From JBMNTP01 sp050945795 (lineage in GTDB: Bacteria; Bacillota; Clostridia; Christensenellales; MGBC116941): a stretch of DNA of 13,023 nt. The notes beneath the pieces are model-generated. The model ran no database searches, was not told the origin of the DNA, and saw only the letters and a list, made by a program, of their open reading frames with translations. The stretch covers positions 1 through 13,023 of the forward strand of contig JBMNTP010000036.1 in NCBI GenBank assembly GCA_050945795.1, read 5' to 3'. Positions 1-7,709 of this stretch are shown here, one piece after another. The stretch's first letter is position 1; every line of letters begins with the position of its first letter. Made by a program: the position numbers and the translations under genes.

Positions 1-216
1 AAACGCTCCTCGCTCGTCACGACCCACTTTGCCTATCATGCTTGTTTGCGCGCCAAGACGCGCCGCCTGCGTTGCCTGATTGCCGCCTTTACCGCCGGCG
101 TAAAAGCCGTTAGCGTATCCTGTAACCGTCTCGCCTATGCGCGGCAGCCTTTCCGCCCATATAAAGCAGTCATACAAAAGATCTCCCAGCACGACAATGC
201 GTACTTTCTTATCCAT
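1..216 (-). CDS. PfkB-family carbohydrate kinase, N-terminal part (runs off the left edge)
   Basis: The first 72 codons of a sugar kinase of the ribokinase/PfkB family; the rest lies beyond the window. The start is ATG at 216-214, six bases after a clean AGGAGG (minus strand). The visible part has the N-terminal family pattern: a beta strand ending in D16 (RIVVLGDLLYD), then GGKGGNQA at residues 41-48, the sugar-binding signature, followed by a conserved stretch ending IGKVGRDERG. The ATP-site signature (DTxGAGD) would lie outside. It is the last visible gene of the minus-strand operon, 39 bases after the cupin stop, so probably cotranscribed. It is clearly a different gene from the complete kinase at 747-1691, so the locus has two PfkB kinases. 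The substrate is unknown. Confidence 0.9.
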   Translation of the reverse strand, partial: MDKKVRIVVLGDLLYDCFIWAERLPRIGETVTGYANGFYAGGKGGNQATQAARLGAQTSMIGKVGRDERGAF

Positions 217-255
217 GCTTCCTCCTAAGCGGCCAGTTGCCGTCTTGTGGTGTTA

Positions 256-693
256 TTACTTCTTTGCCATCCTTTTTTCTGTGTATTCATCGTCCAAATA
301 TGCGACGCTTGTTCCCCATGCCTCTTTGCGGGCGAAGAACACGCCGTTTTGCTCCTCATTCGGCCATAGCGTAAACAGTACAAAGGGTTTGTCGCTCTTT
401 CTATTGTCAATCCAATGAAATACATTAGGCGGAATAACTATTATATCGCCCTTTTTAACGGGTATGCAGTCATCGTCAAGCCAAATGTCGCCTTCGCCTT
501 CGACAATATAGTATATCTCTGTGTCATCATGCGCTCCGCCTTCGGTTTTGCAACCGGCTTTTAGCGTGCCTTCGTTGATATTGATGATGGGTATGCCCGC
601 CATCTCGCTGCCTGTGAGCATTTTTGAGCTGTATGTCTCATCGCATACAAAAGGTTTCACATTTTCAGAATTTACAAGTTTCCATGCCGACAT
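256..693 (-). CDS. small single-domain cupin protein
   Basis: A 145-residue single-domain cupin (double-stranded beta-helix). Cupin motif 1 lies at about residues 52-67: G-G-A-H55-D-D-T-E59 followed by YYIVEGEG. Motif 2 lies at about 82-97 (GDIIVIPPNVFHWIDN), with H93 as the metal ligand. The usual HxH of motif 1 is H-D-D here, so one classical metal-binding His is absent and D57 may substitute. Small cupins in sugar operons often act as isomerases, epimerases or sugar-binding accessory proteins, but nothing visible decides the reaction. I chose ATG 693 over an in-frame GTG at 714, because the AAAGGA that would serve as ribosome binding site lies between them, nine bases before the ATG. It sits between the two kinase genes. 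Confidence 0.88.
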   Translation of the reverse strand: MSAWKLVNSENVKPFVCDETYSSKMLTGSEMAGIPIININEGTLKAGCKTEGGAHDDTEIYYIVEGEGDIWLDDDCIPVKKGDIIVIPPNVFHWIDNRKSDKPFVLFTLWPNEEQNGVFFARKEAWGTSVAYLDDEYTEKRMAKK

Positions 694-726
694 AATAAAA
701 TTTCCTTTCTGCACTCCATTATTTAA

Positions 727-739
727 GGAGCCACGCTCC
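727..739 (-). other. small hairpin between kinase and cupin genes
   Basis: A perfect 5-bp stem with a 3-base loop (GGAGC / GCTCC) sits just downstream of the kinase stop and before the cupin ribosome binding site. On the minus-strand transcript it is followed by UUAAAUAA rather than a U-run, so it is more likely an mRNA-processing or stability element than a terminator. The stem is short and may be chance. Confidence 0.3.
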
Positions 740-746
740 CAGTTAA

Positions 747-1691
747 CTATTTATTAACGCTAATACCGTATTCCTTTATAACCAGAGCATCTATCTCGTC
801 GCGCCTTGGCATAGCCGGAGCCGTTCCAATCTTAGTAACGGATAAAGCGCCGGTTACATTCGCGTAACACATGGCTTCAAACAAATCGCATCCTTCAGCG
901 AGCGCCATAACAAGCCCGCCGTTGAAAGCGTCTCCCGCGCCGGTAGTATCTACGGCATCTACCTTAAGCCTTGGGAAATGCTTGCTAGTTTCGCCGTCCG
1001 CAGCAAACGCTCCGTGATATCCTAAAGTAATAACAACCTGCTTGACGCCTTTTTGTAAGAATATATCAGCTGCGCGCTGCGCGTCTTTCTCATTTTCAAT
1101 GCGCACACCCGTTAGGAACTCCGCTTCCGTTTCATTAGGGGTAATAATGTCTATTTTTTTGTATAATTCATCGGGCAGCTCGCGCGCCGGCGCCGGATTA
1201 AGTACCACCTTTACTCCTGCGGCATGCGCTATATCTATGGCCTTAAGCAGCGCGTCAAAATTTGTTTCAAGCTGCAAAAGCAGTATGCCTGCCCCTTCTA
1301 TAACGGGACGAGCCTTTTCTATATCTTCATCCGTTATGTTGCCGCATGCGCCGCTTATAACGACTATGGCGTTCTGCGCAGTTTCCTCATCAACCATTAT
1401 AAGCGCACAGCCCGTTTCCAGTTTTTCGTCCTCAAACACATAGCCGGTGTCCATATTTTCTTGTTTATAAAAATCTGTAGCTACTTGTCCGAATACGTCG
1501 CGGCCTATTTTAGTTATAAACTTTACATCAGCACCGGCGCGGTGAGCGGCTACAGCCTGGTTTGAGCCTTTTCCGCCCGGCCCCATCTTAAACTTACTGC
1601 CAAGAACCGTTTGACCCGGCATAGGCAGCCCTTTTGAGCGGCTGGTTAAATCAACAACAAAACTGCCAAACACAACTACGCTCTCGCCCAT
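747..1691 (-). CDS. ribokinase-like PfkB sugar kinase (rbsK-like)
   Basis: A full-length PfkB kinase (314 residues; ribokinases are about 300-310), expected to transfer the ATP gamma-phosphate to a sugar or sugar acid in the cytoplasm. Visible motifs in order: D14 in the first strand (VVDL), GGKGSNQA at 39-46, NPAPA at 165-169, TPNETEAE at 184-191, and the ATP/anion-hole signature DTTGAGDAFNGG at 248-259 with the catalytic base D254. ATG 1691 follows AAAGGAG at good spacing. The resemblance to true ribokinases is high, but the locus has no RbsD pyranase and does have two dehydrogenases, so the substrate may be the product of those enzymes rather than ribose. It is separated from the upstream dehydrogenase gene by 163 bases. 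Confidence 0.93.
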   Translation of the reverse strand: MGESVVVFGSFVVDLTSRSKGLPMPGQTVLGSKFKMGPGGKGSNQAVAAHRAGADVKFITKIGRDVFGQVATDFYKQENMDTGYVFEDEKLETGCALIMVDEETAQNAIVVISGACGNITDEDIEKARPVIEGAGILLLQLETNFDALLKAIDIAHAAGVKVVLNPAPARELPDELYKKIDIITPNETEAEFLTGVRIENEKDAQRAADIFLQKGVKQVVITLGYHGAFAADGETSKHFPRLKVDAVDTTGAGDAFNGGLVMALAEGCDLFEAMCYANVTGALSVTKIGTAPAMPRRDEIDALVIKEYGISVNK

Positions 1692-1854
1692 ACTTAATCT
1701 CCTTTACTCTCTCGCGCCTTTAACATGATTACAAGCCCCACTTAAGAAATTGAGGCGGCACAGATTCGCAGTCTAACCTCTTTTAGCGTTTCCCTTCCAT
1801 GCCGCCCTTTTTCACATTATCATCTTAAACCGAGGATTGTTTTAAACCGCAATA
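1692..1854 (-). other. 163-base gap within the operon with a long-loop inverted repeat
   Basis: Non-coding on both strands as far as I can see. GGCGGCA at 1754-1760 is matched by TGCCGCC at 1800-1806 across 39 bases. The loop is too long for a convincing terminator and no U-run follows on the minus strand. On the plus strand a TTTTT follows closely, which has no obvious use here. No promoter or copy of the locus palindrome was found, so the kinase is probably still read from upstream. Confidence 0.35.
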
Positions 1855-2898
1855 CTACATTTCAAGCAGTATTTTAATGCGGCGGTCATTACGAGCGCTT
1901 ATCGCCTCGAATGCTTCCTGCGCGTCTTCAAAGTGGAAGCGATCGGTAATCATTTCCTTAAGCGATATGTGCCGGTTTGAAAGCAAGTCAAGCACTTTCC
2001 TGCCCATATTAGGCGTTCCGGCAGCGCCAACCAGCGTGCAGTTTTGCACAATCAGCCGGTCTATATGCACTTCTTTAAGCGCGCGCTCATAAAAGCCGGG
2101 TATAACCAGCGTTCCGCTTGGGCGCAGCAACAGCATAACATCGTTGAATATGCTGGGATCGCCGGATGTATCCATAACAATATCCATGCCACGGCCATCA
2201 GTTTCACGCATAACAATGTCATACATGCTTTCTTTTGTTGTGTTTATAAGCACATCGGCGCCCATCTGCCGTCCTATTTCCAATTTAGCGTCCTTGCGTC
2301 CGGCAAGCAACGTTTTCCCAACGCCCATTCCTTTTGCGCAGGCCATGCCGCCCAGCCCTATAGGCCCTGTGCCTATTACAAGCAGGTTTCTTCCCGGTCC
2401 CATAGGCGAGCGCGTAAGGCCGTACAATCCTATACTGGCCGGCTCTACAAGCGCCGCCTCGTCAAGTTCTACATTATCCGGCACCTTAAACGTCAGCCTT
2501 TCCGGCATTACCATATATTCCGCCATAGCGCCGGGCCAGCATTCGCTGATGGTGCCTATCGCTCTTCCGTAGTCGCAGCTTTGATAACTACCCTCTAGAC
2601 AGTTGGCGCATTCGCCGCAAGAATATCCTGTATCGCTTATAACTCGATCTCCAACCTTTAACCTGCGAGTCTCGGAGCCAGCCTCAACCACTTCGCCCGA
2701 CCATTCATGTCCTATGCGAACGGGATAGATAGGGTCATTCCCTTCTCCTAATTGGAGAGTCCCCCTGTATATGGCGTAGTCCGTCGCGCATATACCGCAA
2801 TATTTTACTTTTGCCAGCACCTCACGCGGACCCGGTCTTGGCATATCCATATCGACGATGCGCAGTTCACCCGGCGCATTCGCAACTATTACCTTCAT
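1855..2898 (-). CDS. zinc-dependent medium-chain alcohol/polyol dehydrogenase
   Basis: A 347-residue MDR-superfamily enzyme of the sorbitol / L-idonate / threonine dehydrogenase type, which oxidises a secondary hydroxyl with NAD(P). Catalytic zinc ligands are visible: Cys in CGICATD (34-40), H64-E65 in GHEWSGEVVEAG, and E152 in VEPAS. The structural zinc lobe is complete, with C94, C97, C100 and C108. The Rossmann motif VIGTGPIGLGG lies at 174-184. Start ATG 2898 follows AGAGGTG. It lies 47 bases after the short-chain dehydrogenase gene in the same operon. A pair of one MDR and one SDR enzyme next to a sugar kinase recalls L-idonate catabolism (IdnD plus IdnO), but it also fits other polyol or sugar-acid routes. 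Family assignment is secure; the substrate is not. Confidence 0.93.
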   Translation of the reverse strand: MKVIVANAPGELRIVDMDMPRPGPREVLAKVKYCGICATDYAIYRGTLQLGEGNDPIYPVRIGHEWSGEVVEAGSETRRLKVGDRVISDTGYSCGECANCLEGSYQSCDYGRAIGTISECWPGAMAEYMVMPERLTFKVPDNVELDEAALVEPASIGLYGLTRSPMGPGRNLLVIGTGPIGLGGMACAKGMGVGKTLLAGRKDAKLEIGRQMGADVLINTTKESMYDIVMRETDGRGMDIVMDTSGDPSIFNDVMLLLRPSGTLVIPGFYERALKEVHIDRLIVQNCTLVGAAGTPNMGRKVLDLLSNRHISLKEMITDRFHFEDAQEAFEAISARNDRRIKILLEM

Positions 2899-2945
2899 CT
2901 TTCACCTCTTATACTTGTGCAAATACTCTGCTGTTTTTTAACCAA

Positions 2946-3734
2946 TCAAAAGTCTCGAGTATATCCGCAAATCCAGCCGCCGTCTATTGTAACAATGCTA
3001 CCCGTCATATAAGCCGCCTCGTCAGACGCGAGGAAGCATGTCATAGAAGCTATATCATCCGGCTCACCGGGGCGATTTAGCGGAATATGTGACAGCATAG
3101 CTTCCGCCCTCGCCGGATCGGCGTAGAACAGTTTCTTTGTTCCTTCAAACATTATCGAGCCGGGAGCAATTCCGTTTACGCGTATATTAAGCGGAGCCAA
3201 CTCCAGCGCCATTGCTTTTGTGAGGTTAAATACACCTGCCTTCGCGGCGGTAAACGCGCACTGCAAACGCAGCGGTGTCAGGCCGACAATAGAGCCAATG
3301 TTTATTATGTTTCCGCCTTCACCCTGCTTTTCCATCTGCTTTATAGCGTATTTAGAGCAATAGTATACGCCATTTAGGTCAACATTTATAATGCGGTGCC
3401 ACAGCTCATCATCGTATTCATGTATGGGCTTGCGGTATTCCGGCCCGCCGTTTATACCGGCATTATTTACCAGCACGTCCAGCCTGCCGTAAATCTCAAC
3501 CGTCTGTTTAATCATGTTCTCGGCGCTCTTTACATCGCCGACGTCTGCTACAACCGCCTCTGCGTTGCCGCCCTCGGCCTTTATCTCTTGCACAACTTCT
3601 TCTAAAGAAGATAGCGTGCGGCCGGAAACGATTACTTTAGCGCCATTTTGGGCAAATTGCTTGCACATCGCGCCGCCTATAGCGCCGCCGCCACCCGTTA
3701 CTATAACTACCTTGTCCTTAAGATCAACTTTCAT
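2946..3734 (-). CDS. short-chain dehydrogenase/reductase with atypical catalytic site (Phe for Tyr)
   Basis: A 262-residue classical-SDR-fold protein. The cofactor motif is VTGGGGAIGG (12-21), where the second Gly of TGxxxGxG is Ala, as in some mannonate/fructuronate-type SDRs. NNAG is at 90-93, N117 in INVDLNG, S148 in NIGSIVG, and the C-terminal VNGIAPG and DGGW motifs are present. The catalytic YxxxK reads F161-TAA-K165: the codon at 3254-3252 is TTT where a Tyr codon is expected. Unless this is a sequence error, the usual proton relay is lost, so the enzyme may be impaired, use another acid, or have a non-redox role. Start ATG 3734 follows AAGGAG. It is the first enzyme gene after the transporter, so it probably acts early in catabolism of the imported compound. 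Confidence 0.92.
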   Translation of the reverse strand: MKVDLKDKVVIVTGGGGAIGGAMCKQFAQNGAKVIVSGRTLSSLEEVVQEIKAEGGNAEAVVADVGDVKSAENMIKQTVEIYGRLDVLVNNAGINGGPEYRKPIHEYDDELWHRIINVDLNGVYYCSKYAIKQMEKQGEGGNIINIGSIVGLTPLRLQCAFTAAKAGVFNLTKAMALELAPLNIRVNGIAPGSIMFEGTKKLFYADPARAEAMLSHIPLNRPGEPDDIASMTCFLASDEAAYMTGSIVTIDGGWICGYTRDF

Positions 3735-3789
3735 GATGCAATGCTCCTTAATTTATAAAGATTATATCAATCATACCGGCACCGCTTAT

Positions 3790-4776
3790 TTATGCCGGGA
3801 TTTTACGCTTTTGCTTATAAAGGTCAAATAGTACCGCCCCCGCCATAAGCGCTCCTTGTACCGCGATTCGCATAGTTGAAGGCAGGCCAATAAATATGAT
3901 GGCGTTTTCCGCCACAAATATAAGCGTTATACCTATAAGTATGCCCAGCGGCGACGCCTTTCCGCCCGCCAGACTAACGCCTCCAACGGCGCAGCCGGCA
4001 ATGGCTCGAAACTCCCATCCATCTCCTGTTTCAGGCAGGCCTATACCTACATCAAGCGTTATAAGTATTCCGGCGATACCCGACAATATGGCGGATAACG
4101 AATATGCTGTCATGCGGATTTTCTTAACAGGTATACCGGCAAGCATGGCAACCTCTCTATTATCGCCTACCGCTATAATTTGGCGTCCCCATACTGTTTT
4201 TTTAGTGACTACAAACGCAATGCCATACAGCAAAATCATAATCCAAAAGTATAGCGGCATTCCTAGGTAACGTCCGTCAAATACATGTACAAGCGGGAAA
4301 TCCGGTAGTGTGTTCAAGGAAAGCTGATATCCTTTTATGAACAGATATCTCGCGCCGCCCACCATATAAAGGCTACCCATAGTAGCTACAAAGTCCGGCA
4401 CTCCAAAATGTACTACCAACAGACCATTAAAGAGCCCTATAGCCGCGCAGCATATAAGCGAAACGATTATTGCTGGAAACGCGCTCCAGCCCGCGTCGAC
4501 TACCAGCGCCGCCATAAGTATGCCGGCAAATCCGGCAACGCGCCCCGTTGATATGTCTACATTCCCTGTCATTAGCGGGAAGCTTACCGCTAATGCAGTT
4601 ATAGCTATAAACGGTATCTGCGTAAACATGGCCGAGAAGTTCGATACTGTAAGGAAGTCAGGCCGTACTAGTGTAGTGAGCAGCATTATCGCAAGCAGCG
4701 GAATCAATACGCTGACTTCATCGCTTCTCATTAAGCGTCTGAAACGGCTGTCGCTGTGCTGATTTATAGAATTCAT
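3790..4776 (-). CDS. sugar ABC transporter permease, second of two (RbsC-like)
   Basis: A 328-residue integral membrane permease of the CUT2/RbsC family with many hydrophobic helices. Recognisable family segments are GNVDISTG (71-78, the counterpart of the G-G-I-D-L-S-V-G region), FNGLLVVHFGVPDFVATMG (116-134) and the cytoplasmic coupling region around WGRQIIAVGDN (196-206) to LAGIPVKK, which contacts the ATPase. I start it at ATG 4776, 16 bases after the stop of the other permease, with GAGGGGTG as ribosome binding site; an upstream ATG at 4836 would overlap the neighbour by 44 bases. It differs clearly from its partner, so the channel is probably a heterodimer, as in the two-permease members LsrC/D, YtfT/YjfF and RhaP/Q. 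Confidence 0.93.
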   Translation of the reverse strand: MNSINQHSDSRFRRLMRSDEVSVLIPLLAIMLLTTLVRPDFLTVSNFSAMFTQIPFIAITALAVSFPLMTGNVDISTGRVAGFAGILMAALVVDAGWSAFPAIIVSLICCAAIGLFNGLLVVHFGVPDFVATMGSLYMVGGARYLFIKGYQLSLNTLPDFPLVHVFDGRYLGMPLYFWIMILLYGIAFVVTKKTVWGRQIIAVGDNREVAMLAGIPVKKIRMTAYSLSAILSGIAGILITLDVGIGLPETGDGWEFRAIAGCAVGGVSLAGGKASPLGILIGITLIFVAENAIIFIGLPSTMRIAVQGALMAGAVLFDLYKQKRKIPA

Positions 4777-4792
4777 ATCATTAACACCCCTC

Positions 4793-5794
4793 TCAGACCA
4801 TTTTCCGCGCTTCAACGCGCTTGCGCTGTATGTCAAGTAGCACTGCCAGTACCAATATAAAGCCTATTAGCACAAGCTGCAGGTTTGTATCAACGCTAAG
4901 TATTCTTAGGCAGTACCACAGCGTATGGAATAGCATTACGCCGAGTCCTATGCCGTAAGCCGAACCGCTGCCACCGCTCATGCTTACGCCACCTATCGCG
5001 CAGCAAATAATGGCTCTGAATTCACGCCCCGCTCCAAAGTTGGAGTTTGCCGTGGCGTTGTTCAGTACGTCGAACAGACCACCCACCGCCGCCAAAGCGC
5101 CGGCAATTACAAATACCGCAATCTTTACTCCATCAACATTTATGCCCGCTGTCCTTGCCGCGTCGCTGTTGCCGCCAACCGCACGCAGCTTGTATCCAAA
5201 TGATGTTCTGCGTATTAAAAAGTCAACAACAATTATTAGAACAATAAATATAAAAAACAGCCAGTTCAGTCCCAAAGGCCGCGCCCTTGTAAAAGTCGAG
5301 GTGCCTAGCGAGCTAATAGATATCGGCACGCCCTGGCTTATTGTTACCGCCAGACCCTGGCATATAAATTGTGTAGCGAGTGTCGTAATCCATGATGTCA
5401 AGCCCAGCTTGCACACCATAAGTCCGTTTACAAGTCCAACCAGCGCTCCTGCACCTAATCCTATAAGCAGGCAGGGTATTAGCCCCAGCCCCCAATCAGC
5501 CGCCGCCACGCCGCACATTATGCCCGCAAAGCATCCGTTCATGCCAACAGAAAGATCAATCTCGCCGGACATAATGACAAGTCCTTCCCCAAGGGCAGCC
5601 GCCCCTATGAAAATGGAGCCTGTCAGTATGGATGCAATGTATCTCCATGTAAGAAAGCTTGGGTTTATCCAAGCGGTAACGGCGCTTAGAATCAATATCG
5701 GAATAAGCACGCCTACTTCCGGCGTTAGAAAAATCCGATATCCCCAATTAAGCTTTTTATCCGAAAGCGCCGGATTTATTTGCTTTGTTTCCAT
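4793..5794 (-). CDS. sugar ABC transporter permease, first of two (RbsC-like)
   Basis: A 333-residue polytopic membrane protein of the CUT2/RbsC permease family. Landmarks are SGEIDLSVG (76-84), NGLMVCKLGLTSWITTLAT (123-141), the coupling-loop region GYKLRAVGGNSDAARTAGINV (200-220), and a Gly-rich AIGGVSMSGGSGSAYG segment near the C-terminus. ATG 5794 follows AAAGGAG, and only 11 bases separate it from the ATPase stop, so ATPase and permease are translationally close. With the neighbouring permease, the ATPase and the binding protein it completes an importer that delivers the sugar unmodified, which fits the presence of cytoplasmic kinases in the same operon. Confidence 0.93.
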   Translation of the reverse strand: METKQINPALSDKKLNWGYRIFLTPEVGVLIPILILSAVTAWINPSFLTWRYIASILTGSIFIGAAALGEGLVIMSGEIDLSVGMNGCFAGIMCGVAAADWGLGLIPCLLIGLGAGALVGLVNGLMVCKLGLTSWITTLATQFICQGLAVTISQGVPISISSLGTSTFTRARPLGLNWLFFIFIVLIIVVDFLIRRTSFGYKLRAVGGNSDAARTAGINVDGVKIAVFVIAGALAAVGGLFDVLNNATANSNFGAGREFRAIICCAIGGVSMSGGSGSAYGIGLGVMLFHTLWYCLRILSVDTNLQLVLIGFILVLAVLLDIQRKRVEARKMV

Positions 5795-5805
5795 ATACAG
5801 CTCCT

Positions 5806-7395
5806 TTACTCCCCGGCCGCCGTTTGACCGGATACGTTTTTGAAAGTTGTGACCGCCATCTTCATTATCTTGGGATCGGTAGCCTCATCTTTTGATAGCT
5901 CGCCCACAACCCGGCCTTCCGCCATAACAACAAACCTGTCGCTCATCGCCATAAGCTCCGGCAGCTCTGAAGATACCATTATAATAGCTACACCTTCTGC
6001 CGCCATTGTATTTATCAGCTGATAAATCTCATTTTTCGAGCCTACGTCGATGCCTTTTGTCGGTTCATCCAATATAATTATCTTAGGTTCACAGTTTAAC
6101 GAACGAGCAATAACAACCTTTTGCTGATTGCCGCCCGACAGTGTATTAACCTTCGTTTGTATGCTGGGCGCTTTTATACGCAAGTTCTTAAAGAAGTTCT
6201 GCGCCCGATCTTTTATTTTAGATTCCGATACCACAGCGGCAGTACTTACCGCCTTTAGGTTTGAAATGGCAATATTCTTTTTTATATCCCAAACAAAGTT
6301 CAAGCCATACTTTTTTCTGTCCTCGCTGACCATGGCAATACCTTTATTAACCGCCTGGTCAGTGTCTTTAATAGAAACCTTTTGTCCCGCTACATATACC
6401 GCCCCTGATTTTATGGGCAACATACCGAAAATAGCCATGCATACCTCGGAGCGCCCCGCCCCTACAAGGCCGGCAAGCCCTAACACCTCTCCCGCGCGCA
6501 CACTAAAAGAGACGTTTTCTATCATATTGGTATTTGCAATATAAGGATGCTCGACGGTAAGGTTTTCCACCCGCAGCATTTCTTCCCCTATATTACAGCT
6601 GCGCGTCGGATACATATTTGTAAGCTCGCGACCTATCATGTCAGCAATAATGCGGTTGGTATCGTAGTTTTCGCGTTCGTATGTGCTTATGTTTTTACCA
6701 TCGCGAAGTATTGTAACGCGATCGGTTAGCTCTGTAATCTCGGCTAGCTTGTGCGTCACAAATATAATGCTTTTTCCTTTTTCCTTAAGCCTGCGAACAA
6801 CGTCGAACAGCCTTTTAACATCGGTATCTGAAAGCGACGTGGTAGGTTCATCGAGTATAAGCACTTTAGGATCTGTTGCCAGCGCCCGCGCTATCATAAG
6901 CATTTGCTGCTGTCCAATTGAAAGTTTGCGGACATCGGCGCGCGGATCCAAACTTATGTGATTATTCTTGAGCAGTTCCTCCGTGGTCGCATACATTTCC
7001 TTGAAATTTACAAAAGGTGTTTTGGCTTTACCCTGTTTGTTTCGATCCGCGTCCGGTTTGTTTCTTTCCAGACGCAGGTCGGACATATAAATATTTTCCG
7101 CCACACTAAAATTCTTTAGTACATTGATTTCCTGCGGCACATAACCTATGCCGCTGTCCATAGCGTCGCTGGGGCTTAACGGTTGAATTATCTCCCCGTC
7201 GACCCTAAGCTCCCCTTCATAGGTACCGTGCGGATAAATGCCGTTAAGCACCTTCAAGAGCGTTGATTTTCCCGCACCGTTCTCGCCTATGAGGCCGAGT
7301 ACCTCTCCGGGCAATACGTTTAGGCAAACATTGTCGTTAGCCAGCACGCCCGGAAATTTTTTGGTAATATCAACCGCTTCTAGTACATAGCGCAT
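5806..7395 (-). CDS. sugar ABC transporter ATPase with two nucleotide-binding domains (RbsA/MglA-like)
   Basis: A 529-residue fused ATPase of the CUT2 type that powers the two permeases. Domain 1 has Walker A GENGAGKST (37-45), signature LSIGQQQ (158-164), Walker B ILDEP with E183, and the H-loop H215. Domain 2 is the usual degenerate half: the Walker A equivalent is GLVGAGRS with Arg in place of Lys (R315), signature LSGGNQQ (419-425), Walker B ILDEP with E444, and Ser-Ser-Glu where the H-loop would be. This asymmetry is normal for RbsA/MglA. Residues about 106-135 form a charged insertion in domain 1 longer than I expect. I prefer ATG 7395, because GAGAGG sits seven bases before it, over ATG 7401, where the same sequence would abut the start. 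Confidence 0.95.
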   Translation of the reverse strand: MRYVLEAVDITKKFPGVLANDNVCLNVLPGEVLGLIGENGAGKSTLLKVLNGIYPHGTYEGELRVDGEIIQPLSPSDAMDSGIGYVPQEINVLKNFSVAENIYMSDLRLERNKPDADRNKQGKAKTPFVNFKEMYATTEELLKNNHISLDPRADVRKLSIGQQQMLMIARALATDPKVLILDEPTTSLSDTDVKRLFDVVRRLKEKGKSIIFVTHKLAEITELTDRVTILRDGKNISTYERENYDTNRIIADMIGRELTNMYPTRSCNIGEEMLRVENLTVEHPYIANTNMIENVSFSVRAGEVLGLAGLVGAGRSEVCMAIFGMLPIKSGAVYVAGQKVSIKDTDQAVNKGIAMVSEDRKKYGLNFVWDIKKNIAISNLKAVSTAAVVSESKIKDRAQNFFKNLRIKAPSIQTKVNTLSGGNQQKVVIARSLNCEPKIIILDEPTKGIDVGSKNEIYQLINTMAAEGVAIIMVSSELPELMAMSDRFVVMAEGRVVGELSKDEATDPKIMKMAVTTFKNVSGQTAAGE

Positions 7396-7589
7396 AAGCA
7401 TTCCTCTCTTCCGCCGCCGCTTGCGATCTTTCGGCGTTTGCGGAGCGTTTCTAGGTAATATTAATCAATTTGGCCGCCGGTATTTTTGCAATAGAACAGC
7501 CGCGATATTGCTAAATCCGCTTTTTCGCCGCTCGTAACTATATATAACAATACCGACATGTTCCTATTGTCACTGATTAGCGGTGATTT

Positions 7590-7620
7590 GGGACGAGCCT
7601 GTTTTATGCAGGCCCATCCC
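7590..7620 (-). other. hairpin 1 between binding-protein and ATPase genes
   Basis: GCCTG (7597-7601) and CAGGC (7609-7613) form a stem with a 7-base loop, extended after a 3-by-3 internal loop by GGGA (7590-7593) and TCCC (7617-7620). It lies in the transcribed spacer just after the binding-protein gene. No U-run follows it on the minus strand. Confidence 0.55.
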
Positions 7621-7630
7621 CCCGACCGCC

Positions 7631-7650
7631 GGCGCGACTGATTCCGCGCC
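7631..7650 (-). other. hairpin 2, GC-rich, downstream of the binding-protein gene
   Basis: A perfect 6-bp GC stem (GGCGCG 7631-7636, CGCGCC 7645-7650) with an 8-base loop, 60 bases past the stop of the binding-protein gene. A T-run (ATTTTTAT) follows on the plus strand only, so for the minus-strand message it is not an ordinary intrinsic terminator. Such structures after the first transporter gene commonly protect the upstream mRNA from 3' decay and lower the downstream dose. The remainder of 7396-7709 holds no gene I can support. Confidence 0.6.
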
Positions 7651-7709
7651 ATTTTTATGTCTTACTTTAATGCAGTATCTTTTAAATTTGTTTAAATACA
7701 GTAATCGAC

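Noticed and set aside
694..714. GTG start adding seven residues to the cupin
   Set aside because: The added stretch encodes the AAAGGA ribosome binding site of the ATG at 693.
1754..1806. Inverted repeat between kinase and MDR genes as a terminator
   Set aside because: The loop is 39 bases and there is no U-run on the transcribed strand.
3776..3798. CCGGC/GCCGG inverted repeat at the permease stop codon as a terminator
   Set aside because: Only a 5-bp stem with a 13-base loop overlapping the stop, and no U-run; the dehydrogenase genes follow in the same direction.
4777..4836. Upstream ATG giving the second permease 20 extra residues
   Set aside because: It would overlap the preceding permease by 44 bases, and the added residues are not like a permease N-terminus; ATG 4776 has its own GAGGGGTG.
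6128..6544. Long plus-strand frames opposite the ATPase, permeases and other genes
   Set aside because: They lie antisense to genes with clear family motifs and show no coding features of their own.
7461..7652. 63-codon minus-strand open frame in the receptor-ATPase spacer
   Set aside because: It overlaps both hairpins, has an odd Arg/Ser-rich start without a ribosome binding site, and resembles no family.
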